Of a DNA stretch of 64,000 nt, positions 7,892 to 15,953 are shown in pieces. The notes below the pieces were generated by a model. The model was not told the DNA's origin. It was given only the letters and a program-made list of their open reading frames with translations, and ran no database searches. The stretch is from the NCBI GenBank assembly GCA_024278275.1, contig JAJRTN010000009.1:1-64000 (forward strand), given 5' to 3'. How positions within the stretch are numbered: the first letter of the stretch is position 1; each line of letters opens with the position of its first letter. A program made the position numbers and the translations under genes. Source of the stretch: Candidatus Hydrogenedentota bacterium (lineage in GTDB: Bacteria; Hydrogenedentota; Hydrogenedentia; Hydrogenedentales; JAJRTN01).

Positions 7892-8827
7892 TCAGTCCTC
7901 GACCACCTCGCCGACGATGTAATAGGGTCTGCGCTGTACCTCGATATAAATGCGGCTGATGTACTCACACATGATACTCGTGCAGAGCATTTGCACGCCC
8001 CCCAGCACGAAAAACACGGCCAGCACCGTGTTGTATTCACTGAAGTTCCCGTCCACCAGGCGCACGTATCCCACGCGTATAGCCATGGCGAAACCGATGA
8101 AGGCAAAGAACGCGCCAAGAAGCCCGATGAGATGTACCGGCGCGGCGCTGATGGTGGTGAGCATGTCGAAGTTCACCTTGAGCAGGGCAAACAAGCCGTA
8201 CTTGCTGTCGCCGGCGGTGCGGCTGCGGTGTCCCACGGGCACCTCGCCGAGTTTCACGCCCAGCCAGGCGGTCTCGGCGGGAAGGTAGCGCGAGCGATGG
8301 GTGGACAGGCACAGCCGGTCCACCACCTCGCGCCGGTACGCCTTCATGCCCGATCCCAGGTCCTGGATATCCACCTTGCCCAAGCGCGACACCACGCGGT
8401 TTACCACGCCTGAGGCCAGGAGACGGAGAGGATTGTCCTTCCGCTGTTGGCGACAGCCCTGCACGATGTCATACGCGCCCTCGTCGAGGGCGTCAATGAG
8501 CTTGGGGATATCCGCCGGTGGATTCTGCAAGTCCGCATCCAGGGTCACCACGATTTGGCCCCGCACGCGCTCGAAGCCGGCATAAATCGCGGGATTCTGC
8601 CCGAAGTTCCGTGCCAGGCGCACCACCCGCAAGCGCGGCTCCGACGCGCGCAACGCCACCAGCCGCTCGAAGCTCCCGTCGCTGCTGCCGTCGTCCACGG
8701 CGATAATCTCGAAGGACCGGCCATGGGCATCCAGGGCCTCCACGATCTCACGAACAAGCGTCTCCAGGTTGGGCGCTTCGTTGAACACGGGGGTGACAAT
8801 GGAGATTTCGGGATCCTTCGCGGCCAT
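7892..8827 (-). CDS. Polyprenyl-phosphate glycosyltransferase, GT2 family (DPM/ArnC/GtrB-like)
   Basis: 311 residues from the ATG at 8827, preceded by AAGGA; an upstream extension to 8866 is unlikely. The catalytic domain starts ISIVTPVFNEAPNL, has DDGSSDGS, the metal-binding DADLQNPP, and the membrane-enzyme signatures GCRQQRKD and GSGMKAYRREV. Two C-terminal transmembrane helices (about residues 232-256 and 268-290) are typical of enzymes that move a sugar from a nucleotide to undecaprenyl phosphate at the cytoplasmic membrane. The lipid-linked sugar is then used by GT-C transferases such as the one at 17602-19092. It is followed on the same strand by a kinase of the DAG-kinase fold. Confidence 0.88.
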   Translation of the reverse strand: MAAKDPEISIVTPVFNEAPNLETLVREIVEALDAHGRSFEIIAVDDGSSDGSFERLVALRASEPRLRVVRLARNFGQNPAIYAGFERVRGQIVVTLDADLQNPPADIPKLIDALDEGAYDIVQGCRQQRKDNPLRLLASGVVNRVVSRLGKVDIQDLGSGMKAYRREVVDRLCLSTHRSRYLPAETAWLGVKLGEVPVGHRSRTAGDSKYGLFALLKVNFDMLTTISAAPVHLIGLLGAFFAFIGFAMAIRVGYVRLVDGNFSEYNTVLAVFFVLGGVQMLCTSIMCEYISRIYIEVQRRPYYIVGEVVED

Positions 8828-8939
8828 GAGCCATCCTTCGCGCGGTTGCTCCTGCGAGGCAAGCATACTACAGCCCCTGGAAATGCGTCAAAGATCACGA
8901 GGCGGTTGCGCTGAAAACCGCCTTTTCGCAAATAGCACA

Positions 8940-9860
8940 TTACGCGTGGGCGGTAAGCCGCAACACGCCGGGAAGCAGGTCGATGGTGGCGGGGAAAAAA
9001 CCCGTCATTTCGCCATCCACCGCCACGGGAGGCGGGGCGGTGCATTCCAGCGAAACGTGGCGGGCCGTGAACGTCCGGATGATGTCCGGTCGCGTATGGA
9101 GCTTGCCCCGGTAGAGCGTGGGCAGGCTGACCAGGGCGTCGTGAAGGGCCACGGGACCGATGAGAAAGCCCTCGAAGCGTCCGCTGTCGAGCCGTGCCGA
9201 AGGCGCGACGTGCATGCCGCCACCGTCATACCGGCCGTTGGCGAGAATGAGATCCTTCACCGGCTGTTCGATGGCTTCCCCGTCGATTTCAATCCGCATG
9301 GGGGTATCGCGGTAGGTGAGGAGGGTCGCCAGGGTGGCCCGGAAGTACGTGATAAAACCGCCCCAGACCTTGGTTTTCCGATTCACCCGCTCGCATACCG
9401 CGCCCCCCATGCCCACATGGCAGGTGTTGAGAAAGTAGGTGGTCTCCATGCCCGCGCCGGACGGACGTTGCGCGCGCCCCACGTCCGCCGCCAGGGTGGG
9501 GCCCTCCGCGAGATAGGCCAGGTTGGCTGTCCCCTTGGGAATGCCGAGCGACCGGGCCAGGTCGTTGCCCGTGCCTTGGGGCAGGACGGACAGGACGGCC
9601 TCGGGCCGCACCGGGCCATCCTCATCAAAAAAGCCGTTCACTACTTCATGGTGCGTGCCGTCACCGCCCACGCTGATGACACGATCCGCCCCGCCACGAA
9701 GGGCTTCCCGGACACATTCCGTGGCGTGACCCGGACCGCTGGTTGCCACGCAATCAATCGGCCCCAGCACGGCCTCCACATGGCGGCGAAGTTGGGGCCA
9801 GCGCTTACCCGTCCGCCCGTGGGCCGATTGGGGATTCACAATGGCCACCACCCGTTCCAT
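8940..9860 (-). CDS. Diacylglycerol/sphingosine kinase-family lipid kinase (YegS/DgkB-like)
   Basis: 306 residues, normal for the family. VVAIVNPQSAHGRTGKRW opens the fold. The nucleotide-binding motif VGGDGTHHEVVNG (near residue 64) and PQGTGNDLARSLG (near residue 93) are intact. The C-terminal beta-sandwich contains DGEMTGFFP. The enzyme uses ATP to phosphorylate a lipid such as diacylglycerol, or a related alcohol, at the membrane face. It is divergent from the purB region and upstream of the GT2 gene on the same strand, which suggests envelope-lipid or glycolipid metabolism. The substrate cannot be read from sequence. Confidence 0.87.
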   Translation of the reverse strand: MERVVAIVNPQSAHGRTGKRWPQLRRHVEAVLGPIDCVATSGPGHATECVREALRGGADRVISVGGDGTHHEVVNGFFDEDGPVRPEAVLSVLPQGTGNDLARSLGIPKGTANLAYLAEGPTLAADVGRAQRPSGAGMETTYFLNTCHVGMGGAVCERVNRKTKVWGGFITYFRATLATLLTYRDTPMRIEIDGEAIEQPVKDLILANGRYDGGGMHVAPSARLDSGRFEGFLIGPVALHDALVSLPTLYRGKLHTRPDIIRTFTARHVSLECTAPPPVAVDGEMTGFFPATIDLLPGVLRLTAHA

Positions 9861-9910
9861 GCATTTTCCCCACGCCTTCGGTTATATTCCGCGAGGTGCC
9901 CGACATTCTT

Positions 9911-9966
9911 CCTCGTTCCCACGGTCCTCCGTGAGAATGCATGTCGCGGGCGTCTCGCTCGCATCG
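9911..9966. repeat. Dispersed repeat, family B, copy 1
   Basis: TCGTTCCCACGGTCCTCCGTGAGAATGC followed by GCGGGCGTCTCG is the reverse complement (with a few changes) of 38212-38266. The core is a small palindrome, CCCACGG...CCGTGRGAA. Confidence 0.65.
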
Positions 9967-10007
9967 TCACGTAACACGGAGCTCCCCAAGCCAATGGGCG
10001 TGGCCGC

Positions 10008-11438
10008 CTACACCCGCACGTCCGAACTTACCTGCGCCCCCCCGGCGTGCCGGGCGAGAATGGGGTCCACCTCGCTTTCGATGAATTCCACCACCTGCTC
10101 CGGCGCGCGCCCGACGAATTCACGCAGGTCCAATACCTCCTCGATCTCCGCCCGCGTCATGCCGATGGCCGGGTCGCCCGCGAGACGCTCCAGGAGGTCG
10201 TTCTCCAGTCCGTGCTCTTTCACCTGCGCCGCCGCGGCATGGGAATGGGTGCGGATGACCTCGTGCAGTTCCTGCCGATCACCGCCGCGCTTCACCCCCG
10301 CCATGATGATGTTCTCTGTCGCCATGAAGGGCAGCTCGGCACGCAAATGCTTCTCGATAACCTTCGGGTAGACCTTCGGGTTTTCCATCACGTTCAGGTA
10401 GAGGTTCAGCATGCCGTCGGCGGCCAGGAAAGCCTCCGGCAGGCTCAAGCGGCGGATGGCCGAGTCGTCCAGCGTGCGCTCGAACCACTGGGTCGCGCTC
10501 GTGAAAGCACCGTGCAGCGGCGAGACCATGATGAACCGCGCCAGCGCGCAGGCCCGTTCACAGCGCATGGGGTTGCGCTTGTAGGCCATGGCCGAACTGC
10601 CCACCTGGGTGCTTTCGAAGGGCTCCTCGATCTCCTTCATGTTCTGGAGCAGCCGCATGTCGGTGGCCCACTTATGCACCGACTCGCCAAGGCCCGCCAA
10701 GGTGGCCAGCACCTGCGTGTCCACCTTGCGCGGGTAGGTCTGGCCCGTCACCCCGTAGGACCGCGCGAAACCCAGGCGCTCCGCCACCAGTTGGTCCAGC
10801 CGCGCCACCTTTTCCGCGTCGCCGTCGAAAAGTTCCATGAACGAGGCCTGCGTGCCCGTGGTGCCCTTCACGCCCCGGCACCGGAGCCGCTCCCGTTCCC
10901 GCTCCATGTTTTCCACGTCCAGCGCCAGGTCCTGTGCCCACAGACAGGCCCGCTTGCCCACGGTCACCACCTGCGCCGGCTGGAAATGGGTGTAGCCGAG
11001 CGTGGGAAGCTCCCTGTATTCCAGCGCGAAGGCCTTGAGCCTGCCCAGCACCGCCACCGCTTTCGCAAGCACCAGGTCCAGGGCGTCACGAATCAGCAGG
11101 AGATCCGTGTTGTCTCCCACGTAGCAGCTTGTCGCGCCCAGGTGAATGATGGGCTTCGCCAGCGGCGCCACATCGCCGAAAGCATGGATGTGGGCCATCA
11201 CGTCGTGGCGCGTTTCCCGCTCATAGGCCCGCGCCCGCTCAAAGTCGATGTCGTCCACGTGATCCCGCATTTCCCGGATTTGGGCATCCGAAATATCCAG
11301 CCCCAGCGCCTGCTCCGCTTCGGCCAGGGCAATCCAGCACCGTCGCCACGTGGAAAACTTCCGCTGCGCGCTCCACACCTCCGCCATCGCCTTTGTCGCG
11401 AAGCGCTCCACCAGGGGGGACACGTATTCCGTGGTCAT
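10008..11438 (-). CDS. purB: Adenylosuccinate lyase
   Basis: 476 residues from the ATG at 11438, with GGAGAA upstream. It catalyses two fumarate-releasing steps of purine synthesis, SAICAR to AICAR and adenylosuccinate to AMP, as a cytosolic tetramer. The fumarase-superfamily signature SSAMAYKRNPM lies near residue 283; TRHDVMAHIHAFG and HLGATSCYVGDNTD supply other active-site segments. The length and the GATSCYV form match the eukaryotic-type/long adenylosuccinate lyase clade rather than the short Bacillus type. It stands alone, with no other pur genes adjacent. Confidence 0.96.
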   Translation of the reverse strand: MTTEYVSPLVERFATKAMAEVWSAQRKFSTWRRCWIALAEAEQALGLDISDAQIREMRDHVDDIDFERARAYERETRHDVMAHIHAFGDVAPLAKPIIHLGATSCYVGDNTDLLLIRDALDLVLAKAVAVLGRLKAFALEYRELPTLGYTHFQPAQVVTVGKRACLWAQDLALDVENMERERERLRCRGVKGTTGTQASFMELFDGDAEKVARLDQLVAERLGFARSYGVTGQTYPRKVDTQVLATLAGLGESVHKWATDMRLLQNMKEIEEPFESTQVGSSAMAYKRNPMRCERACALARFIMVSPLHGAFTSATQWFERTLDDSAIRRLSLPEAFLAADGMLNLYLNVMENPKVYPKVIEKHLRAELPFMATENIIMAGVKRGGDRQELHEVIRTHSHAAAAQVKEHGLENDLLERLAGDPAIGMTRAEIEEVLDLREFVGRAPEQVVEFIESEVDPILARHAGGAQVSSDVRV

Positions 11439-11572
11439 ATGAAAGGGTTCTCCATGTGAGCAGACCGCCCGAAGACGAGATCTTCGTTCAAAACCGGCCC
11501 CTATCCTACCAGATTTGTGACCACTCACGAGAAAATGTCCGACAGGGCTCGGCCGGGTGTCCTATATCGCAG

Positions 11573-11590
11573 GGTGCGCTTCAGCGCACC
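11573..11590. repeat. Short perfect palindrome, family C
   Basis: GGTGCGCTTCAGCGCACC is self-complementary apart from the centre and is found identically at 49062-49079. It lies in the 276-bp gap between purB and the zinc-ribbon gene; otherwise I see nothing in that gap. Confidence 0.7.
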
Positions 11591-11714
11591 ATTTTGACTC
11601 GGGGAGGAAGGTTGTCCTCGGCCTCCGCCATCTCCGCGAGGGCACTTTAGGAAGGTCCCTGTTTCCGAAGGCCGCAACGCGCCGCAAACCCGGCGCCAAA
11701 GGAAAGTCTCCCTG

Positions 11715-12080
11715 TCAACCAAACAATGGTTTCTCAAAAAGCTGGCCACAGTACAGGCATTTGTGGTGGCGCGAGTTGGAAACCCGGCCGCAGGCAGGGC
11801 ACTTCAGGGCGACATCGGTCACGCGGCCGTCCTCGATGCCGTCGCGCAGATCGATCTCCCGGGCCTTGGCCTCAAGTTCTTCCTGGGAAAGATGAAGCTT
11901 CTCGTGAAGAAGCTCCCACAGGGCCTGGTTAAGCAGTGAAAGCCGTGCAATCTGGTGGTTCAATTCCTTCACCACGGCACGCATTTCATTCGATCCCGTG
12001 GCCGTCGCTCCCTTCGTATTGGCGATAAAATCATCCATCGGACCTGGCGCATGGCCCGCTCCACCCATCCAAAACATCAT
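11715..12080 (-). CDS. Small zinc-ribbon protein of unknown function
   Basis: 121 residues with AGGGAGGG ahead of the ATG at 12080. The first two thirds are helical with heptad-like leucines (NHQIARLSLLNQALWELLHEKL). The C-terminus is a zinc ribbon with CPACG and, 16 residues on, CLYCG. No catalytic motif is visible. The combination suggests a small regulatory or adaptor protein that dimerises through the helix. It points toward purB and shares a control region with the divergent UDG-family gene. Confidence 0.6.
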   Translation of the reverse strand: MMFWMGGAGHAPGPMDDFIANTKGATATGSNEMRAVVKELNHQIARLSLLNQALWELLHEKLHLSQEELEAKAREIDLRDGIEDGRVTDVALKCPACGRVSNSRHHKCLYCGQLFEKPLFG

Positions 12081-12218
12081 GGTTTTACCCTCCCTGAAAG
12101 TGTCCTGATTTTCAATACACCCGGCACGAACCCTTATTCACTAGTGTAACGATTGCGGGGTACCTGGACAAGCGGCGGCGGCTTGCAAATGGCGCGGTTA
12201 CCGTATACCTTGAGGAAC

Positions 12219-12812
12219 ATGGCGAAATCACTCAAGACATCGCTGGACCATCTGCTCGGGGAAGTCCGCGCCTGCCGTATCTGCGCGGCGGCCCTGCCCC
12301 TGGGACCCCGGCCGGTGGTGCGCCTGGAACACACGGCGCGGCTGCTCATCGTGGGGCAGGCCCCCGGCACGAAGGTCCACGAAACCGGGCTGCCCTGGAA
12401 CGACCCCAGCTGCGACCAGCTGCGGCAATGGCTCGACTTGGACCGTGACACCTTCTATGATGCCGCGCGCATCGCCATTATTCCCATGGGGCTTTGTTAT
12501 CCGGGGCGGGATCCGCGCGGGGGAGACCTGCCGCCGCGCCCCGAATGCGCGGAGCACTGGTTGAAGAAGCTGCTGGCCCACCTGCCGGAGCGGCGGCTCA
12601 CCCTACTGGTGGGCGGCTATGCCCAGCGTCATTACCTGGGGGGACGGCGCAGCCTGACCGAGACGGTGCGGGCCTGGCGCGATTTCCTGCCGGAATACGG
12701 GGTGATGCCCCATCCATCGTTCCGCAACCACGCCTGGCTCCGGCGGAATCCGTGGTTTGAGAAAGAGACCGTACCGTACCTGCGGGACGCCGTACACCGG
12801 CTCCTCCGCTAG
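12219..12812 (+). CDS. Uracil-DNA glycosylase-family protein
   Basis: 197 residues. I use the ATG at 12219 because it follows TTGAGGAAC; an in-frame ATG at 12189 has no ribosome site. An N-terminal CRIC pair is followed by LLIVGQAPGTKVHETGLPW, matching the family motif GxAPGxxE, then PMGLCYPG, LLVGGYAQ and the C-terminal MPHPSFRNHAW corresponding to the HPS motif. Members excise uracil from DNA or are uncharacterised relatives. The full four-cysteine Fe-S set of family 4 is not evident, so activity is uncertain. It lies upstream of yicC with 106 bp between. Confidence 0.78.
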   Translation: MAKSLKTSLDHLLGEVRACRICAAALPLGPRPVVRLEHTARLLIVGQAPGTKVHETGLPWNDPSCDQLRQWLDLDRDTFYDAARIAIIPMGLCYPGRDPRGGDLPPRPECAEHWLKKLLAHLPERRLTLLVGGYAQRHYLGGRRSLTETVRAWRDFLPEYGVMPHPSFRNHAWLRRNPWFEKETVPYLRDAVHRLLR

Positions 12813-12918
12813 ACAGGCCATCCGTTGCAACCCGTGACAGGCCAAAACGTTGCGCATGATGAAGGCCATGCGTTATACTCCCCCCTTTGTTGTCCCTACC
12901 GCACGAGGAAGCACCCCC

Positions 12919-13797
12919 ATGACCCGCAGCATGACCGGATTCGGTCGGGCGACCGGCGCGCTGGACGAAGAGTCTTTCACCGTGGAATTGAGCGCGGTGA
13001 ACCACCGCTTTTTCGAGTGCGGCGTGCGTCTCCCCAACGGCTGGTCGCCGCTGGAGGCGCCCCTGCGGGACCTGGTGCGGAAGGCGGTATCGCGCGGCAA
13101 AATAAATGTTTACATCCGCCGCGACCCGCAGGCCGCGACGCGGCCCTGTGTTCGTCTTGACGAAAACATGGCAAAGCAGTACGTGGACGCATCGCGCCAG
13201 TTGGCCCACATCATGAAAAGCACGGAAGCCCTGTCGCTCAATGTGCTGGCCCAATTGGAAGGGGTTTTCCGACAGGAAGAGCCCGAGCAGGACATGGAGG
13301 CGTTGAAGACCGCCCTGGGCGGGGCGCTCCAGGAAGCCCTGGCGCAGTTCAACGCGACCCGCGAGACCGAGGGCGCGGCCCTTGCCAAGGATATGCTGGA
13401 TTCCATCCAGGCCATGGCGGAGGCCCTGGCGGCGGTCGAGGAACGTATCCCCGAGTTAAACGCCGCCTATGAAACACGCCTGCGTGAACGGGTGGCCGAG
13501 TTGAACGCCGAAGCGGGCATCAAGGAGGACCGGCTGGCGCTGGAGGTGGCTTTGCTCGCCGATAAGACGGCGGTAAGCGAGGAAGTGGTGCGGCTCAAGG
13601 CCCATTTCGACCGGGGCCGGGAACTATTGACGTCGGACGCTCCGGTGGGCCGGGACCTGAACTTCCTGACCCAGGAAATCCAGCGGGAGATCAACACGCT
13701 GGGCTCGAAACTGCGTGACGTGGGCGTTACCCGCGAGGTGTTGCGTATGAAGTCGGATCTCGAAAAAATGCGGGAACAGGTTCAAAACGTGGAGTAG
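12919..13797 (+). CDS. yicC: YicC-family endoribonuclease
   Basis: 292 residues beginning MTRSMTGFGRATG, the hallmark N-terminus of the family. GAGGAA lies upstream of the ATG at 12919. The C-terminal domain contains DVGVTREVLRMKSDLEKMREQ and FLTQEIQREINTLGSK, both highly conserved. YicC of E. coli is an endoribonuclease implicated in small-RNA turnover. It starts the conserved run yicC-gmk-rpoZ-coaBC, in which each gene follows closely. Confidence 0.95.
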   Translation: MTRSMTGFGRATGALDEESFTVELSAVNHRFFECGVRLPNGWSPLEAPLRDLVRKAVSRGKINVYIRRDPQAATRPCVRLDENMAKQYVDASRQLAHIMKSTEALSLNVLAQLEGVFRQEEPEQDMEALKTALGGALQEALAQFNATRETEGAALAKDMLDSIQAMAEALAAVEERIPELNAAYETRLRERVAELNAEAGIKEDRLALEVALLADKTAVSEEVVRLKAHFDRGRELLTSDAPVGRDLNFLTQEIQREINTLGSKLRDVGVTREVLRMKSDLEKMREQVQNVE

Positions 13798-13805
13798 TGG
13801 TTCCC

Positions 13806-14381
13806 GTGGCTAAGCGCGGTATTCTGGTGGTCATGTCGGCTCCCTCGGGCGCGGGAAAACGCACCCTCCTGGAAAAGCTTTGGGAGACCCGTCCTTCGCT
13901 GGAAACCACCGTGTCCGCCACGACGCGCGCCCCCCGGCCCGCGGAAGTAGACGGCGAGGACTATCATTTCCTGGACCGGGAAACCTTCGAACGCCGCGTG
14001 GCCGCCGGTGATTTCGTCGAATGGGCCGAGGTACATGGCAACCTCTATGGTACACTGCGTGAAGAGCTGGATCGGCGTCTTGCGTCGGGCCATGACATCA
14101 TCCTGGAACTGGACGTGCAGGGAATGCGGAACCTCAAGGCCCAACGGGACGACGTGGTTACCGTGTTCCTCACGCCGCCCTCGCTGGAGGAACTGGAGCG
14201 CCGGTTGCGGAATCGGGGCACCGAGGACGAGGCGGTCATTGCCCTGCGTCTGCGAAACGCACGGGATGAAATGGCCGCCCAAGACGAATTTGATTACGTG
14301 ATAGTGAACGACGACCTGGATCGGGCGGCGGCGGAGATGGAGAACATTCTCCGTACCGAACGGTCCCGGCAAACGGTATAA
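13806..14381 (+). CDS. gmk: Guanylate kinase
   Basis: 191 residues converting GMP plus ATP to GDP plus ADP. I choose the GTG at 13806, with GGAG 11 nt upstream; a GTG at 13797 overlaps the yicC stop and is the alternative. The P-loop reads SAPSGAGKRTLLEKL, with Arg where most homologues have Ser or Gly after the lysine. The GMP-binding segments EVDGEDYHFLD and EVHGNLYGT are intact, as is the lid RLRNRGTEDE. Length and context (yicC upstream, rpoZ downstream) are standard. Confidence 0.95.
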   Translation: MAKRGILVVMSAPSGAGKRTLLEKLWETRPSLETTVSATTRAPRPAEVDGEDYHFLDRETFERRVAAGDFVEWAEVHGNLYGTLREELDRRLASGHDIILELDVQGMRNLKAQRDDVVTVFLTPPSLEELERRLRNRGTEDEAVIALRLRNARDEMAAQDEFDYVIVNDDLDRAAAEMENILRTERSRQTV

Positions 14382-14416
14382 ATGGAACACGACGAACCTG
14401 GATTGGAGCAAATTCA

Positions 14417-14644
14417 ATGCCGACACCTTTTAGTGTAGATGATTTCAAGGGCAAAGTGGACAGCCTGTACCGGCTGGTGCTGTTGGCCGCCCGCCGGGCG
14501 AACCAGATCTCGAAGAACGAGTCACACGGCTTCGGCACCGTGACACGGTCGAAAAAGTCCACCGTCACGGCCCTCGAAGAGGTGCTGGAAGACAAGGTGG
14601 GCTACACCACGGCCAGCGATGAGGACGAGGCCCTCCTCGACTGA
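14417..14644 (+). CDS. rpoZ: RNA polymerase omega subunit
   Basis: 75 residues. DSLYRLVLLAARRANQIS corresponds to the conserved omega core (RYxLVxxAARRARQL). The tail KSTVTALEEVLEDKVGYT matches the conserved KPVxxALEEI segment. Omega helps beta-prime folding and polymerase assembly. The position between gmk and coaBC is the usual one, and the stop is 4 nt from the next start. Confidence 0.93.
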   Translation: MPTPFSVDDFKGKVDSLYRLVLLAARRANQISKNESHGFGTVTRSKKSTVTALEEVLEDKVGYTTASDEDEALLD

Positions 14645-14648
14645 TCCC

Positions 14649-15857
14649 ATGTTCGAGGCCTTCGCCGATAAAGAGGTTGTCCTCTGCGTGACCGGCTCCA
14701 TCGCCGCCTACAAGGCCTGCGATATTGCCTCGAAGCTCGTGCAGGCCAACGCGCGCGTCACGACCGCCATGACCACGGCGGCGACGGCCCTGGTGGGACC
14801 GGCCACCTTCGAGGCCCTCACGGGGCAACGGGCAATCACCGCCCTCTTCGAACCCCTGGCCAACCCGGAAATCGAGCATATCGCGGTGGCCCGGCGGGCC
14901 GACCTCTTTCTGGTGGCGCCCGCCACGGCGAACATCCTGGCGAAGGCCGCCCATGGCATCGCCGACGACTGGATCAGCACCACCCTCCTGGCCACGGGCG
15001 CGCCCATTCTCTTTGCGCCGGCCATGAACACCAACATGTACACCCACCCCGCGACGGGGGAAAACATCCGGGTGCTCGCCAAACGGGGTTGCCATTTCGT
15101 CGGGCCGGGGGAGGGCACGCTGGCCTGTGGCGACACGGGGCCGGGACGGCTCATCGACACGCGGAGCATTCTCGAAGCGGCTGCGGTGTGTCTTCGCCGG
15201 GACAAGCCCCTGGCCGGAAAGCACGTGCTCATCACCAGCGGCGGCAACCACGAGCCCATCGACCCCGCGCGCTATATCGGGAACCGTTCCTCGGGCAGGA
15301 TGGGCCACGCCCTAGCCCTGGAAGCGCTCTGCCTGGGCGCGCAGGTGACCGTGGTAACCGGACCGGCGGAGGTGAACCCGCCCCACGGGGCCGAGGTGCT
15401 TCGCGTGAACACGGCACGGGAAATGCTCGACGCCGTGACGGCACGGATGGACAACACCGATATATTCGTCGCCGCGGCCGCCGTGGCGGACTATCGCGTG
15501 GCGGAAAGCGCTTCGGCCAAGCTCAAGCGTACCGGGGAAGAACGCACGCTCCGACTGGAGGAAAACCCCGATATCGCCGCGACGGTGGGCAGAAACAAGC
15601 GACCCGGCGCGATCCATGTGGGCTTCGCCGCGGAGACGAATGACCTGCTGGAGAATGCCCAAGGCAAGCTGAAGCGTAAGCACTTCGACATCATCGTCGT
15701 AAACCGGGTGGGCGGGGAAAACTGTGCTTTCGGCGCGGACACCATAACGGGGCACCTCCTCTCCGTGAAGGGCGAAGCCGAGGCGCTCACCTCCGTGGGA
15801 AAAACGGAGGTCGCCGCGCGCGTGTTGGGCCGGGTCGTGGAAATGCTGGGGAAGTAG
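14649..15857 (+). CDS. coaBC: Bifunctional phosphopantothenoylcysteine decarboxylase/synthetase
   Basis: 402 residues from the ATG at 14649. The N-terminal flavoprotein half (CoaC) shows CVTGSIAAYKA, the VAPATANILAKAAHGIADD segment and APAMNTNMY. The CoaB half begins with LITSGGNHEPIDPARYI and has GNRSSGRMGHALA and AAAVADYR. Together they convert 4'-phosphopantothenate and cysteine, with CTP, to 4'-phosphopantetheine in coenzyme A synthesis. It ends the yicC operon. In the family motif TSGGTxEPIDxVR the Thr is Asn here. Confidence 0.95.
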   Translation: MFEAFADKEVVLCVTGSIAAYKACDIASKLVQANARVTTAMTTAATALVGPATFEALTGQRAITALFEPLANPEIEHIAVARRADLFLVAPATANILAKAAHGIADDWISTTLLATGAPILFAPAMNTNMYTHPATGENIRVLAKRGCHFVGPGEGTLACGDTGPGRLIDTRSILEAAAVCLRRDKPLAGKHVLITSGGNHEPIDPARYIGNRSSGRMGHALALEALCLGAQVTVVTGPAEVNPPHGAEVLRVNTAREMLDAVTARMDNTDIFVAAAAVADYRVAESASAKLKRTGEERTLRLEENPDIAATVGRNKRPGAIHVGFAAETNDLLENAQGKLKRKHFDIIVVNRVGGENCAFGADTITGHLLSVKGEAEALTSVGKTEVAARVLGRVVEMLGK

Positions 15858-15953
15858 ACCCCGTGGACGCTGGGGACACGATCCCCCGGTCCACTTCGTC
15901 CACCATGTCCCCTTCGTCCCCTTTTCCCGCCCCCGCGTGCTACACTTCCGGGC

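Noticed and set aside
10047-11459. A 470-codon + strand frame opposite purB
   Set aside because: Its composition is that of a purB shadow (His/Arg/Gln-rich); the minus strand is unmistakably purB.
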